This document shows positions 43,775 to 50,514 of a DNA stretch of 50,514 nt, one piece after another. The stretch spans positions 1-50,514 of the forward strand of contig MGBT01000207.1 of NCBI GenBank assembly GCA_001788395.1, in the 5' to 3' direction. Every line of letters begins with the position of its first letter. Positions within the stretch are counted from its first letter, which is position 1. Below the pieces are notes generated by a model. That model did not search any database. It saw only the letters and a program-made list of their open reading frames with translations, and was not told where the DNA came from. Both the position numbers and the translations under genes were made by a program. This DNA is from Candidatus Rokubacteria bacterium GWA2_70_23 (GTDB lineage Bacteria; Methylomirabilota; Methylomirabilia; Rokubacteriales; CSP1-6).

Positions 43775-44589
43775 TGGAGCATCTCGTTGGCACTGCCGCT
43801 GCGGAAGCCCTGCATGTCCAGCGTGACGTAGGCGTAGCCGAGCTGGCGGAACCGGGCGAGGATGGCCTCACGGAGCCCCTCCTGCCAGAGCCGCTCCATC
43901 TCCGGGAGCGACAGCTCGAGACGGGCCAGTCGGTCGTGGTGCCTCACCCGGAACTGGCTGAAGCCGAGCGTCCGGAGGAAGGCCTCGGCCTCGTCCACCC
44001 GCCTGAGCTTGTCCACGGTGATGGGGTCGCCGTACTGGAAGCGCGAGGAGAGACAGGCGAAGGAGGGCTTGTCCCAAGTCGGGAGCCCCGCCGCCCGGGA
44101 CAGGGCCCGCACCTCCTCCTTCCACAGCTCGGCCTCGATGAGCGGGGCCCGGACGCCCTTCAGCGATGCCGCCTCCATGCCGGGACGGTGATCGCCCAGG
44201 TCGTCCATGAGGGCGCCGTAGACGATGGGGAGGCCGCCGTGCTCGCGCCCGATGGCTTCCAAGCGCGTGAACAGCTCGTCCTTGCAGAAGAAGCAGCGGT
44301 TGGGCGGGTTCTTCGCGTACTCGGGGTTGTCCAGCTCGCGCGTCTGCACCACCGTGTGCGGCAGCCCGATGAGGGCGGCCAGCCGCCGCGCCTCGCCGAG
44401 CTCGGAGGACGGGTAGGTCTCGGAGTCCGCCGTGACCAGGAGCGCGCGCTCCCCCACCGCCTGCTTCGCCGCCCAGCCGAGGAAGGTGGAGTCCACCCCG
44501 CCCGAGAAGGCAACGATGGGGCGGTCCATGGTCCGGAGGATGGCCACGAGGCGCGCGTGCTTGGCCGCGAGCGCAGGGTCCGTCGTCAT
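43744..44589 (-). CDS. larE: LarE, ATP-dependent sulfur transferase
   Basis: A 281-residue PP-loop enzyme. The ATP-binding SGGVDSTFLGWAA (about 29-41) and the cysteine in PSFACLSSRF (Cys179, equivalent to the sacrificial cysteine of the Lactobacillus enzyme) are visible. In addition Cys99 and Cys102 occur in NRCFFCK. LarE adenylates the dicarboxylated intermediate and gives sulfur in two rounds; some LarE proteins use an Fe-S cluster instead of losing the cysteine sulfur. ATG 44589 overlaps the pfkB stop as ATGA. larA itself is not in the window. Confidence 0.94.
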   Translation of the reverse strand: MTTDPALAAKHARLVAILRTMDRPIVAFSGGVDSTFLGWAAKQAVGERALLVTADSETYPSSELGEARRLAALIGLPHTVVQTRELDNPEYAKNPPNRCFFCKDELFTRLEAIGREHGGLPIVYGALMDDLGDHRPGMEAASLKGVRAPLIEAELWKEEVRALSRAAGLPTWDKPSFACLSSRFQYGDPITVDKLRRVDEAEAFLRTLGFSQFRVRHHDRLARLELSLPEMERLWQEGLREAILARFRQLGYAYVTLDMQGFRSGSANEMLQWIGKRSRRS

Positions 44590-45497
44590 CGGTCGAAGTG
44601 CACCATCTCCTGGAAGGTCTTGTAGCGCCGCTCGATCTCGGCCGGGTCGAGGCGCTTGAGCCGGTCCAGCGAGAAGTCCTCCACCGTGAACGAGGCCATG
44701 ACGGCGCCGTGCACCATGGCGCGGCGGAGGGAGGCGGGGTCGGTGAGTCCCCGCTGCGCCAGGTAGCCCATGAAACCGCCGGCGAAGGTGTCGCCTGCGC
44801 CCGTCGGGTCGAAGACCGCTTCCAGCGGGTAGGCCGGAGCGAAGAAGAAGCGGCCGTCGGAGACCATGAGGGCGCCATACTCGCCGCGCTTGATCACCAC
44901 CACGCGGGGCCCCATGTCCAGGATCGCGCGCGCGGCCTTGACGAGGTTGGGCTCGCGGGCCAGCATCCGGGCCTCGGCGTCGTTGATCAGGAGCACGTCC
45001 ACGCGGGAGAGCACGCGGCCCAGTGCCTCCCGCTTGCCCTCGATCCAGAAGTTCATGGTGTCCAGCGCAATGAGCCGCGGCTGCTCCATCTGCCCGAGCA
45101 CGTCCAGCTGCAGCTCGGGATCGATGTTGGCGAGGAAGAGGAAGGGTGCCGTCCGGAGCGGCGGGGACAGCGCGGGCTTGAACTCGGCGAGCACGTTGAG
45201 CTGCGTGTCGAGCGTCTTCGCCTCGTTGAGGTCGAAGCCGTACTCGCCCGTCCAGCGGAAGGTCTTCTTCCCCTCCACCACCTGCACCGCGCCGATGTCC
45301 ACGCCCCGCTGCTCGAGCAGGGCCAGGTGCTCCTTGGGGAAGTCCTGCCCCACCGCCGCCACCACGTGGACCTGGGTGAAGAAGCTCGCCGCGTAGGAGA
45401 AGTAGGTGGCCGACCCCCCCAGCGCCTCGGCCACCTGCCCGAAGGGCGTTTTCACGCTGTCGAGCGCCACCGAGCCCACCACCACGAGATCAGCCAC
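44586..45497 (-). CDS. PfkB-family sugar/nucleoside kinase
   Basis: A 303-residue ribokinase-fold kinase. The C-terminal PfkB signature DPTGAGDTFAGGFMGYLA with catalytic Asp is intact, and the N-terminal sugar-binding region reads GSVALDSVKTPFG with ALGGSATYFSYAAS. GTG 45497 is used, overlapping mtnP by eight bases. Because the upstream gene releases adenine and 5-methylthioribose-1-phosphate, a role in nucleoside or methylthioribose salvage is reasonable, but substrate is not defined by these motifs. The gene lies between mtnP and the lar genes in one operon. Confidence 0.88.
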   Translation of the reverse strand: MADLVVVGSVALDSVKTPFGQVAEALGGSATYFSYAASFFTQVHVVAAVGQDFPKEHLALLEQRGVDIGAVQVVEGKKTFRWTGEYGFDLNEAKTLDTQLNVLAEFKPALSPPLRTAPFLFLANIDPELQLDVLGQMEQPRLIALDTMNFWIEGKREALGRVLSRVDVLLINDAEARMLAREPNLVKAARAILDMGPRVVVIKRGEYGALMVSDGRFFFAPAYPLEAVFDPTGAGDTFAGGFMGYLAQRGLTDPASLRRAMVHGAVMASFTVEDFSLDRLKRLDPAEIERRYKTFQEMVHFDR

Positions 45498-46398
45498 GGG
45501 TGTTGCCCTTCTGGAAGTAGTGCCCGATCAGCAGGTCGAGCCGCTTCCGGGTGCGCGGCGGAAAGGCCGCAGGGTTCGTGATGACGGCATCCTTGAGCGC
45601 CTGGCGGCAGCCGCCGCCGCAGGGTTTCCCGATCCGGGGAATCACCCGGCGCAGCACGTCCTTGGCGGTCGCGACGTTCTTGAGGAGGGTGGCCACCACG
45701 GCCTCCACCGACACCGCCTCGTGCTCCTCGTGCCACACGTCGTAGTCCGTGGCGAGCGCCAGCGTGGCGTAGCAGAGCTCGGCCTCTCGGGCGAGCTTGA
45801 CTTCCGGCATATTGGTCATGCCGATCACCGACACCCCCCAGCGGCGGTAGATCTCGGACTCCCCCTTGGTGGAGAACTGCGGCCCCTCGATGCAGATGTA
45901 CGTGCCGCCCCGGTGAACCGTCGCGCCGGTCTCGCGCCCGCCGGCTTCCAGGAGGTCGGCCAGATCGGAGCACACCGGGTGCGCCATCCCCACGTGGGCC
46001 ACGATCCCGTCGCCGAAGAAGGTCGACACGCGCCGCTTCGTGTGATCGTAGAACTGGTCGGGCAGCACGAGATCCAGGGGGCGGATCTCCTCCCGCATGC
46101 TCCCCACCGCGCTGATGGAGATGACCCACCTGGCGCCCAACTGCTTGAAGCCGTGGATGTTCGCGCGGTAGTTGAGCTCCGAGGGGGTGAGCCTATGCCC
46201 CCGGCCGTGGCGGGGCAAGAAGATCACCTCGCGGTCGCCCAGCCGGCCCACGCAGTAGGCGTCCGAGGGATCGCCGAAGGGCGTCTTCACCCGCACCCAC
46301 CGCAAGTCGGTGAGGCCTTCCATCTCGTAGAGGCCGCTGCCTCCGATCACCCCCACGGTGATCTGGTTTCCCCGCGTTCGGGCCTGTCGCGCTGTCAT
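45490..46398 (-). CDS. mtnP: S-methyl-5'-thioadenosine phosphorylase
   Basis: A 302-residue member of the PNP/MTAP class 2 family. GVIGGSGLYEMEGL near the N-terminus, FLPRHGRGHRLTPSELNYRA (phosphate and substrate loop), YICIEGPQFSTKGESEIYR and VIGMTNMPEVKLAREAELCY are typical. ATYDVW-like text near ALATDYDVW has the catalytic Asp. It splits MTA to adenine and MTR-1-phosphate with phosphate. The C-terminal CGGGC pair of cysteines is common in the family. ATG 46398 overlaps the mtaB stop by four bases. Confidence 0.94.
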   Translation of the reverse strand: MTARQARTRGNQITVGVIGGSGLYEMEGLTDLRWVRVKTPFGDPSDAYCVGRLGDREVIFLPRHGRGHRLTPSELNYRANIHGFKQLGARWVISISAVGSMREEIRPLDLVLPDQFYDHTKRRVSTFFGDGIVAHVGMAHPVCSDLADLLEAGGRETGATVHRGGTYICIEGPQFSTKGESEIYRRWGVSVIGMTNMPEVKLAREAELCYATLALATDYDVWHEEHEAVSVEAVVATLLKNVATAKDVLRRVIPRIGKPCGGGCRQALKDAVITNPAAFPPRTRKRLDLLIGHYFQKGNTRG

Positions 46399-47750
46399 GC
46401 GATCGAACCCTCCAGGCGGCCGAAGGTCCCCTCGGGCCGGCAGTCGGTGATGGTCACGGGCACGAAGCCGCGGGCGAGCCGGTCCGGCCCGTCGAAGAGC
46501 ACCTCGACGTAATTCGCCGTGAGCCCCGAGAGGAGGCCGGTGGCGCGGTCCCGCGCCTCCAGCACCAGCGCCTCGTGGGTCCGGCCCAGCATCCGCTGCC
46601 TGAACGCGAGAGCCTTCTCGCGGCCGAGCTGTCTCAGCGCCGCGCTCCGGGCGCGGATCGTCTGCGCCGGCACGCGGTCGGTGAGGCGGGTGGACTCCGT
46701 CCCCTTCCGGTCGGAGTAGGAAAAGACGTGGAGATAGGAGAAGGGCAATCCGCTCACGAGCGCCCTGGTCTCGGCGAAGTCCGCCTCGCTCTCACCCGGG
46801 TGCCCCACGATCAGGTCGGCGCCGAGACCGAGGTCCGGCAGGTCACGCGCGAGCCGCTCCACGAGCGTCCGGTACATGCGCGTGTTGTAGGGACGGCGCA
46901 TGAGGCGGAGCACCCGGTCGCTGCCGCTCTGAAGCGGGAGATGCAGGTGCGGCGCGACCCGAGGCGAGCCCGTGATCACCTCCAGCAGATCCGCGGTGAC
47001 GTAGGCAGGCAGGATCGAGGAGAGCCGGAGCCACCTGAGCCCCGCCACTTCGGCAAGCTGCCGAAGGAGGACGGCGAGGGTCGTGCGCGGCAGGAGATCC
47101 CAGCCGTAATGCCCCAGGTCCACGCCCGTGAGCGTGATCTCCCCGTGGCCGGCCTCGATCAGGGCGCGCACCCGATCGAGCACCACCTCCGGGTCCTGGC
47201 TGCGGCTCGCGCCCCGAGCGGCGGGCACGATGCAGAATGCGCAGCGGTGCTGGCAGCCGTCCTGGATCTTGACAAAGGCGCGCGATCGGCCGGCGACCCT
47301 CGCGAGGGGCGCCGCGGGCACGGAGCGCGCCTCGGCGATGGGCGCGACCCGGATCTCCGGCCCCCGGCCATCGACGGCCTGATGCTCCGGGCGCTGCGCG
47401 AGCAGCGCGGCCACGAGCTCGGGGAGCCGGTACTTCTCCTGATTGCCCAGCACGAGGTCCACGCCGGGGATCCGGGCCACCGCCTGGGGGTCGGTCTGGG
47501 CCCAGCAGCCGGTGACCACGACCAGCGCCCCGGGGCGTTCGCGAGTGATCCGCCTGATGAGCTGCCGGTCGGAGACATCGGCCCGGCCCGTCACCGTGCA
47601 GGTGTTCACGACATACACCTCGGCGCGCTCCGCCCCGGCCACGGGCCGGAAGCCCTGGGCTTCGACGAGCCCCAGCATCTCCTGCGACTCCACCTGGTTC
47701 AGCCGGCACCCGAGGGTGGCCACGCCCACCGTGATCGCGCGGGTCGTCAT
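46395..47750 (-). CDS. mtaB: tRNA t6A37 methylthiotransferase MtaB
   Basis: A 451-residue radical-SAM methylthiotransferase. The N-terminal domain has its three cluster cysteines in TLGCRLNQVES, VNTCTVTGRAD and VTGCWAQTDP. The radical-SAM motif is CQHRCAFC (about 175), and the TRAM domain is at the end. MtaB-type wording (GCRLNQVES) and not MiaB-type suggests 2-methylthio modification of t6A37 in ANN-decoding tRNAs. ATG 47750 overlaps the rlmN stop as ATGA; the longer frame upstream is rlmN shadow. Confidence 0.92.
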   Translation of the reverse strand: MTTRAITVGVATLGCRLNQVESQEMLGLVEAQGFRPVAGAERAEVYVVNTCTVTGRADVSDRQLIRRITRERPGALVVVTGCWAQTDPQAVARIPGVDLVLGNQEKYRLPELVAALLAQRPEHQAVDGRGPEIRVAPIAEARSVPAAPLARVAGRSRAFVKIQDGCQHRCAFCIVPAARGASRSQDPEVVLDRVRALIEAGHGEITLTGVDLGHYGWDLLPRTTLAVLLRQLAEVAGLRWLRLSSILPAYVTADLLEVITGSPRVAPHLHLPLQSGSDRVLRLMRRPYNTRMYRTLVERLARDLPDLGLGADLIVGHPGESEADFAETRALVSGLPFSYLHVFSYSDRKGTESTRLTDRVPAQTIRARSAALRQLGREKALAFRQRMLGRTHEALVLEARDRATGLLSGLTANYVEVLFDGPDRLARGFVPVTITDCRPEGTFGRLEGSIA

Positions 47751-48817
47751 GGCGCCGTCAGCTCGGCCGCCGCCCGTCCGCGCCCGACGGTCACGGACTC
47801 CTTGAGCTGGCCGCACGCCGCCCCGATGTCCTCCCCCTTGCTCCAGCGGAGCGTCGCGGTGATCCCGTGCTCGAGCAGGATCGCCTGGAAGGCGAGGATC
47901 TTCTGGAGGGCGGGACGGCGGAAGGAAGAACCCTCCCAGTCGTTGAACGGGATCAGGTTGATCTTGGCCCGCATCCCGCGGAGCAGCCGCACCAGCCTGC
48001 GGGCGTCTTCGGGACCGTCGTTCACGCCGTCGAGGAGGACGTACTCGAAGGTGATGCGCTGGCGGACGGGCAGCGGGAAGCGCCGGCAGGCGGCCAGCAA
48101 CGCCTCGAGGTCGAAGGCCTTGTTCACCGGCATCAGCTGGTCGCGGATCTCGTCGGTCGTGGCGTGAAGCGAGATCGCCAGGTTCACCCGGAGGTTCTCC
48201 TGCGCCAGCTTCTCGATCCCCGCCACCAGACCCACCGTGGAGACGGTGATCCGCCTGGGGGAAAAGCCCAAGCCGTGCGGGTCGGTGAGGATGCGGAGCG
48301 ACTTCACCGTCGCCGCGTAGTTGGCCAGCGGCTCGCCCATGCCCATGTAGACCACATGGGTAATCCGCAGCCCGGCCTCGAGGAGGCGCCTGGCGACGAG
48401 CACCTGCCCCACGATCTCGCCCGGGCTCAGGTTCCGGCCGAGCCCCATGGTCCCCGTGAGGCAGAACGCGCAGCCGAAGCCGCAGCCCACCTGGGTGGAG
48501 AGGCAGAGCGTCAGCCGGTCGTCGTCGGGCATGAGGACCGACTGCAACCGTGAGCCGCCGGCGAGCCGCAAGACGAGCTTCCGGCTGGCATCCTGGGAAG
48601 GCGTGATCCGCTCCACCTCAGGCAGGCCCACCGCGCAGCGCTCCGCGAGGGCCTGCCGCAGGTCCTTGGGGAGGTCGGACATGGCCCCGAGGTCGGTGAC
48701 GCCCTTGCCGAAGATCCAGCCAGCGAGCTGACGGCCGCGGTAGCGCGGCGCGCCCAGTGACTCCACCAGCGATTCCATCTCGGAGGGCAGGAGATCCAGC
48801 AAATTCACCAGGGACAT
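47747..48817 (-). CDS. rlmN: Dual-specificity RNA methyltransferase RlmN
   Basis: A 356-residue RlmN. The radical-SAM motif CGFGCAFC sits in STQVGCGFGCAFCLTG, MGMGEPLANYAATVKSL binds SAM, and the methyl-accepting cysteine is in AACGQLKE near the C-terminus. It methylates C2 of 23S rRNA A2503 and tRNA A37. The start ATG 48817 gives the normal N-terminus (LVNLLDLLPSEMESLVESLG) but has no Shine-Dalgarno. It is the first gene of a ten-gene minus-strand operon reaching coxM. Confidence 0.94.
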   Translation of the reverse strand: MSLVNLLDLLPSEMESLVESLGAPRYRGRQLAGWIFGKGVTDLGAMSDLPKDLRQALAERCAVGLPEVERITPSQDASRKLVLRLAGGSRLQSVLMPDDDRLTLCLSTQVGCGFGCAFCLTGTMGLGRNLSPGEIVGQVLVARRLLEAGLRITHVVYMGMGEPLANYAATVKSLRILTDPHGLGFSPRRITVSTVGLVAGIEKLAQENLRVNLAISLHATTDEIRDQLMPVNKAFDLEALLAACRRFPLPVRQRITFEYVLLDGVNDGPEDARRLVRLLRGMRAKINLIPFNDWEGSSFRRPALQKILAFQAILLEHGITATLRWSKGEDIGAACGQLKESVTVGRGRAAAELTAP

Positions 48818-48865
48818 ACGCGAGTTAGGATAGCACACGGGCCGCGAGGGCGTGCCGGCCGGGAG

Positions 48866-48911
48866 TTGTCCACCGCAGCTGTGTGCGGGCCGTGGATAAC
48901 CCCGTGGATTT
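48866..48911. other. Cluster of DnaA-box-like sites
   Basis: Three near-matches to the DnaA box TTATCCACA lie within 46 bases: TTGTCCACC (48866-48874), GTGGATAA (48892-48899, inverted) and GTGGATTT (48904-48911, inverted). The spacing resembles origin or dnaA-promoter regions, but no dnaA, dnaN or AT-rich unwinding region is present. The rest of 48818-48991 shows no gene. Confidence 0.35.
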
Positions 48912-48991
48912 CCCCTCGGACGCGATGAAACAACAGGCACTAAGAGCGCTTCGCCCTTTCGTGAAGCACACCACCGACGGCGGTGTCGGGC

Positions 48992-49022
48992 CTAGCAGGC
49001 CGCTGAAGAAGGCCCATCTGCG
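48992..49022 (+). repeat. Second copy of the MITE-like terminal repeat
   Basis: This 31-bp segment starts CTAGCAGGCCGCTGAA and matches, with one mismatch, the reverse complement of the right end of the 13894-14108 element. Only one end is seen here, and it directly abuts the transposase fragment. Confidence 0.7.
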
Positions 49023-49261
49023 TACAGGAAGCCCAGCGCGGCTCCGCGTTCGGCCACGCGTCGTTCGGCGAGGGCCCGACCGAACTCCGTGGCCCGGCCG
49101 ACGGTGGCCAGGCGGCTGAGCTTGCGCCGTAACGTCTTGACCTCGGGAGCGCGATCCAAGCCGAGCACGCGTCCGAGGTCCTCGGGGGAATGCTCCTTCA
49201 ACATCTCCGGCCGCTTGATCCGCAGCAATTCCATCTTGCCGCGACGCCAGTGGGTTGACAA
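49020..49261 (-). pseudogene. Transposase fragment
   Basis: About 80 codons read MELLRIKRPEMLKEHSPEDL, GRVLGLDRAPEVKTLRRKL, ALAERRVAERGAALGFLYAD on the minus strand. The LGLDRAPEVKTLRRKL and LGFLY text recalls the middle of a large putative DDE transposase family found in GC-rich genomes. It lacks the N-terminal and catalytic parts and ends where the repeat at 48992-49022 begins. The recall is from memory, so the family is tentative. It is certainly not an intact gene. Confidence 0.55.
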
Positions 49262-49282
49262 ACGTCATTTGACAGGTTACAT
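49255..49282 (+). promoter_or_regulatory. Promoter of higBA
   Basis: A perfect -35 TTGACA (49255-49260) and TTACAT (49277-49282) are separated by 16 bases and lie ten bases before the toxin start. TTGACA occurs again at 49269-49274 within the spacer, giving a direct repeat that could be the antitoxin operator. Confidence 0.55.
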
Positions 49283-49291
49283 GGGAAATGG

Positions 49292-49576
49292 ATGCCGATT
49301 AAGAGTTTTGGACACAAGGGACTGAAGCGCCTGTTTGAAGACGACGACCGGCGCAGCGTTTCCGCCGGCCAGGCCCAAAAGATCGCGGACGTGCTCGCCG
49401 CGCTCGATACGGCCGAGGAATCGGGTGACGTGGGGCTGTTTCCCGGCTGGCGCCTTCACCCGCTGAAGGGTGACCTCAAGGGGTTTTGGAGCGTCACGAT
49501 CACCGGGAACTGGAGGATTGTCTTCCGCTTCGAGAAGGGCGATGCCTTTGATGTCGACCTCACGGACTACCACTAG
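49292..49576 (+). CDS. higB: HigB-type toxin (RelE/ParE superfamily)
   Basis: A 94-residue toxin of the HigB branch of the RelE fold. The C-terminal sequence GNWRIVFRFEKGDAFDVDLT ending in DYH, and the earlier FPGWRLHPLKGDLKGFW, are characteristic. HigB cleaves mRNA on the ribosome. The toxin gene precedes its antitoxin, as is usual for hig loci, and 15 bases separate them. ATG 49292 has only a weak GGGAAA upstream, which would keep toxin synthesis low. It is the first plus-strand gene in this end of the window and looks like an inserted module. Confidence 0.92.
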   Translation: MPIKSFGHKGLKRLFEDDDRRSVSAGQAQKIADVLAALDTAEESGDVGLFPGWRLHPLKGDLKGFWSVTITGNWRIVFRFEKGDAFDVDLTDYH

Positions 49577-49591
49577 GAAGGAGATGTTGCG

Positions 49592-49906
49592 ATGTCCATG
49601 AAGAATCCCCCTCACCCCGGCGGCGTGATCCGCCGTCAGGTTATCGAGCCCCTCGGTCTGTCGGTCACGGAGGCCGCGGGCCTCCTGGGCGTTACGCGCC
49701 AGGCCTTGTCGCTGCTGCTGAACGAGCGCACCGCCCTCTCGGGCGAGATGGCTCTGCGGATCGAGAAGGCGTTCGGCCCCAAGATGGATCACCTGCTGCG
49801 GATGCAGCTGGCCTTCGACATCGCCGCCCAGCGGCATCGGGAAGGCCGGGTCAGGGTGAAGCGATACAGCGGCCAGGCGAAGATCGTGGAACCGCAGCCC
49901 GCCTGA
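49592..49906 (+). CDS. higA: HigA-type antitoxin (XRE-family DNA-binding)
   Basis: A 104-residue XRE/HigA antitoxin. HPGGVIRRQVIEPLGLSVTE leads into the helix-turn-helix AAGLLGVTRQALSLLLNERT, and FGPKMDHLLRMQLAFDIAAQ is typical of HigA/VapI proteins. A strong AAGGAG precedes ATG 49592, stronger than that of the toxin. It should neutralise HigB and repress the shared promoter at 49255-49282. Nothing that I can identify follows between its stop and 50185. Confidence 0.92.
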   Translation: MSMKNPPHPGGVIRRQVIEPLGLSVTEAAGLLGVTRQALSLLLNERTALSGEMALRIEKAFGPKMDHLLRMQLAFDIAAQRHREGRVRVKRYSGQAKIVEPQPA

Positions 49907-50185
49907 GTGGCTGGTACCGGCCATGAGCCTCGAGACGGACCTCCTCGCCTTCTTCGAGGAACATCGGCACCGCGTTCAACACGACGTCGGCCCACGCGAG
50001 ATCCCGCGTGGTGAGGCGTCGCACCACCCACGATGCCGTCCCCACCGCCCGTGCCGCATACGGGGCGTCGCGCCCCAGCAGCTCGAGGAGGAAGATGACG
50101 CGACGGCAGAGCCGCGAGTCCCGGCGCTCGAGTTCCCTGTAGACCAGGAGCCGAGGCAGTAGGTCTCCGGAGCTGCCGGGGCCAG

Positions 50186-50401
50186 CCCGCGCTGAGCTTC
50201 GTACCACGCCACCGTCCGCGCGAGCCCGTCTCGGAAGGTCGTACGGGCGCGGAATCCGAACGCCCGCTTGGCCCGGGAGACGTCCAGACAGCGCCGCCGC
50301 TGCCCGTTCGGCTTGGAGGGGCCCCAAGCGATCCGCCCCCGGAACTCGGTTAGCTCGGCGACCAGCTCCACCATCTCCGTGATGGACACCTCGGAGCGTA
50401 G
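50186..50401 (-). pseudogene. C-terminal fragment of an NAD-dependent epimerase/GDP-fucose synthase
   Basis: About 70 codons read SEVSITEMVELVAELTEFRG, RIAWGPSKPNGQRRRCLDVS, RAKRAFGFRART and DGLARTVAWYEAQR, the usual C-terminus of GDP-L-fucose synthase-like epimerases. A stop codon lies in frame at 50405-50407, just upstream, so the first three quarters of the gene are absent. After the Trp-Tyr motif the frame runs on into text that is not family-like. The flanks 49907-50185 and 50408-50514 show no recognisable gene. Confidence 0.65.
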
Positions 50402-50514
50402 GCATCATGAACGGTGTGTGGCGTGGCGGCGGCCCTGGAGGGGGCGCGGAGAACGTGACATAAGCGTGCGTCAGGAAATAACGTATACAACTCTACTGGT
50501 CGGGGTCGGATGAG

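Noticed and set aside
48866-48911. Chromosomal replication origin
   Set aside because: Box matches are imperfect, there is no AT-rich unwinding region and no dnaA, dnaN, parA or mnmG gene close by.

Overview
The window is about 50.5 kb of very GC-rich bacterial DNA with short intergenic gaps, frequent 4-base ATGA stop/start overlaps and almost all genes on the minus strand. Gene content (anaerobic aromatic catabolism, Mo-hydroxylase and nickel-pincer cofactor genes, sigma-54 signalling) suggests an uncultivated soil or sediment bacterium of the Rokubacteria/Methylomirabilota or deltaproteobacterial kind. That placement is an inference from gene content and base composition; no rRNA gene is present.

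Layout. (1) 1-13671, minus: one apparent operon for anaerobic aromatic-acid degradation. It begins with a TetR regulator, then benzoyl-CoA reductase subunits C and B, a three-subunit Mo/Fe-S/NrfD membrane oxidoreductase resembling phenylacetyl-CoA:acceptor oxidoreductase (PadBCD), reductase activases A and D, a GNAT acetyltransferase, and a 2-oxoacid:acceptor oxidoreductase (gamma, FAD/Fe-S, alpha, beta) that fits phenylglyoxylate oxidation. The last gene leaves the window. (2) 13672-14108: a candidate TetR operator and a 215-bp MITE-like element. (3) 14105-20242, minus: nine genes (three universal stress proteins, BirA, APH-like kinase, tandem APS-kinase-like protein, CBS protein, receiver, PAS-LuxR protein) behind a strong sigma-54 promoter. 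(4) 20382-24125, minus: an NtrC-type regulator, its histidine kinase, and a broken receiver-GAF gene. (5) 24196-29112: a scarred accessory zone with a TPR protein, an N-truncated small protein, an internally deleted cyclase, an EamA transporter, an unknown protein, an integrase remnant and tRNA-Ala(CGC). (6) 29163-31306: slipin/NfeD membrane-quality pair. (7) 31415-37910, minus: Mo-hydroxylase maturation genes (mocA, moxR/coxD, coxE, xdhC, molybdopterin-binding protein) running into sufU-sufS. (8) 37914-48817, minus: rlmN-mtaB-mtnP-pfkB-larE-larB-larC-coxS-coxL-coxM, ended by a clear intrinsic terminator. (9) 48818-50514: a second scarred zone with DnaA-box-like sites, a copy of the MITE end, a transposase fragment, a higBA toxin-antitoxin pair and a sugar-epimerase fragment.

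How the genes work together. In region 1 phenylacetyl-CoA would be oxidised at the alpha carbon by the Mo enzyme with electrons going to quinone. Phenylglyoxylate would then be decarboxylated to benzoyl-CoA by the oxidoreductase, whose reducing power could feed the ATP-driven BcrCBAD ring reductase. In regions 7 and 8 the Mo-hydroxylase CoxSLM is made in one operon and matured by the products of the next. The same long operon carries LarE, LarB and LarC for the nickel-pincer cofactor, with no LarA in view. Regions 3 and 4 look like a stress or dormancy regulon controlled by the adjacent two-component pair.
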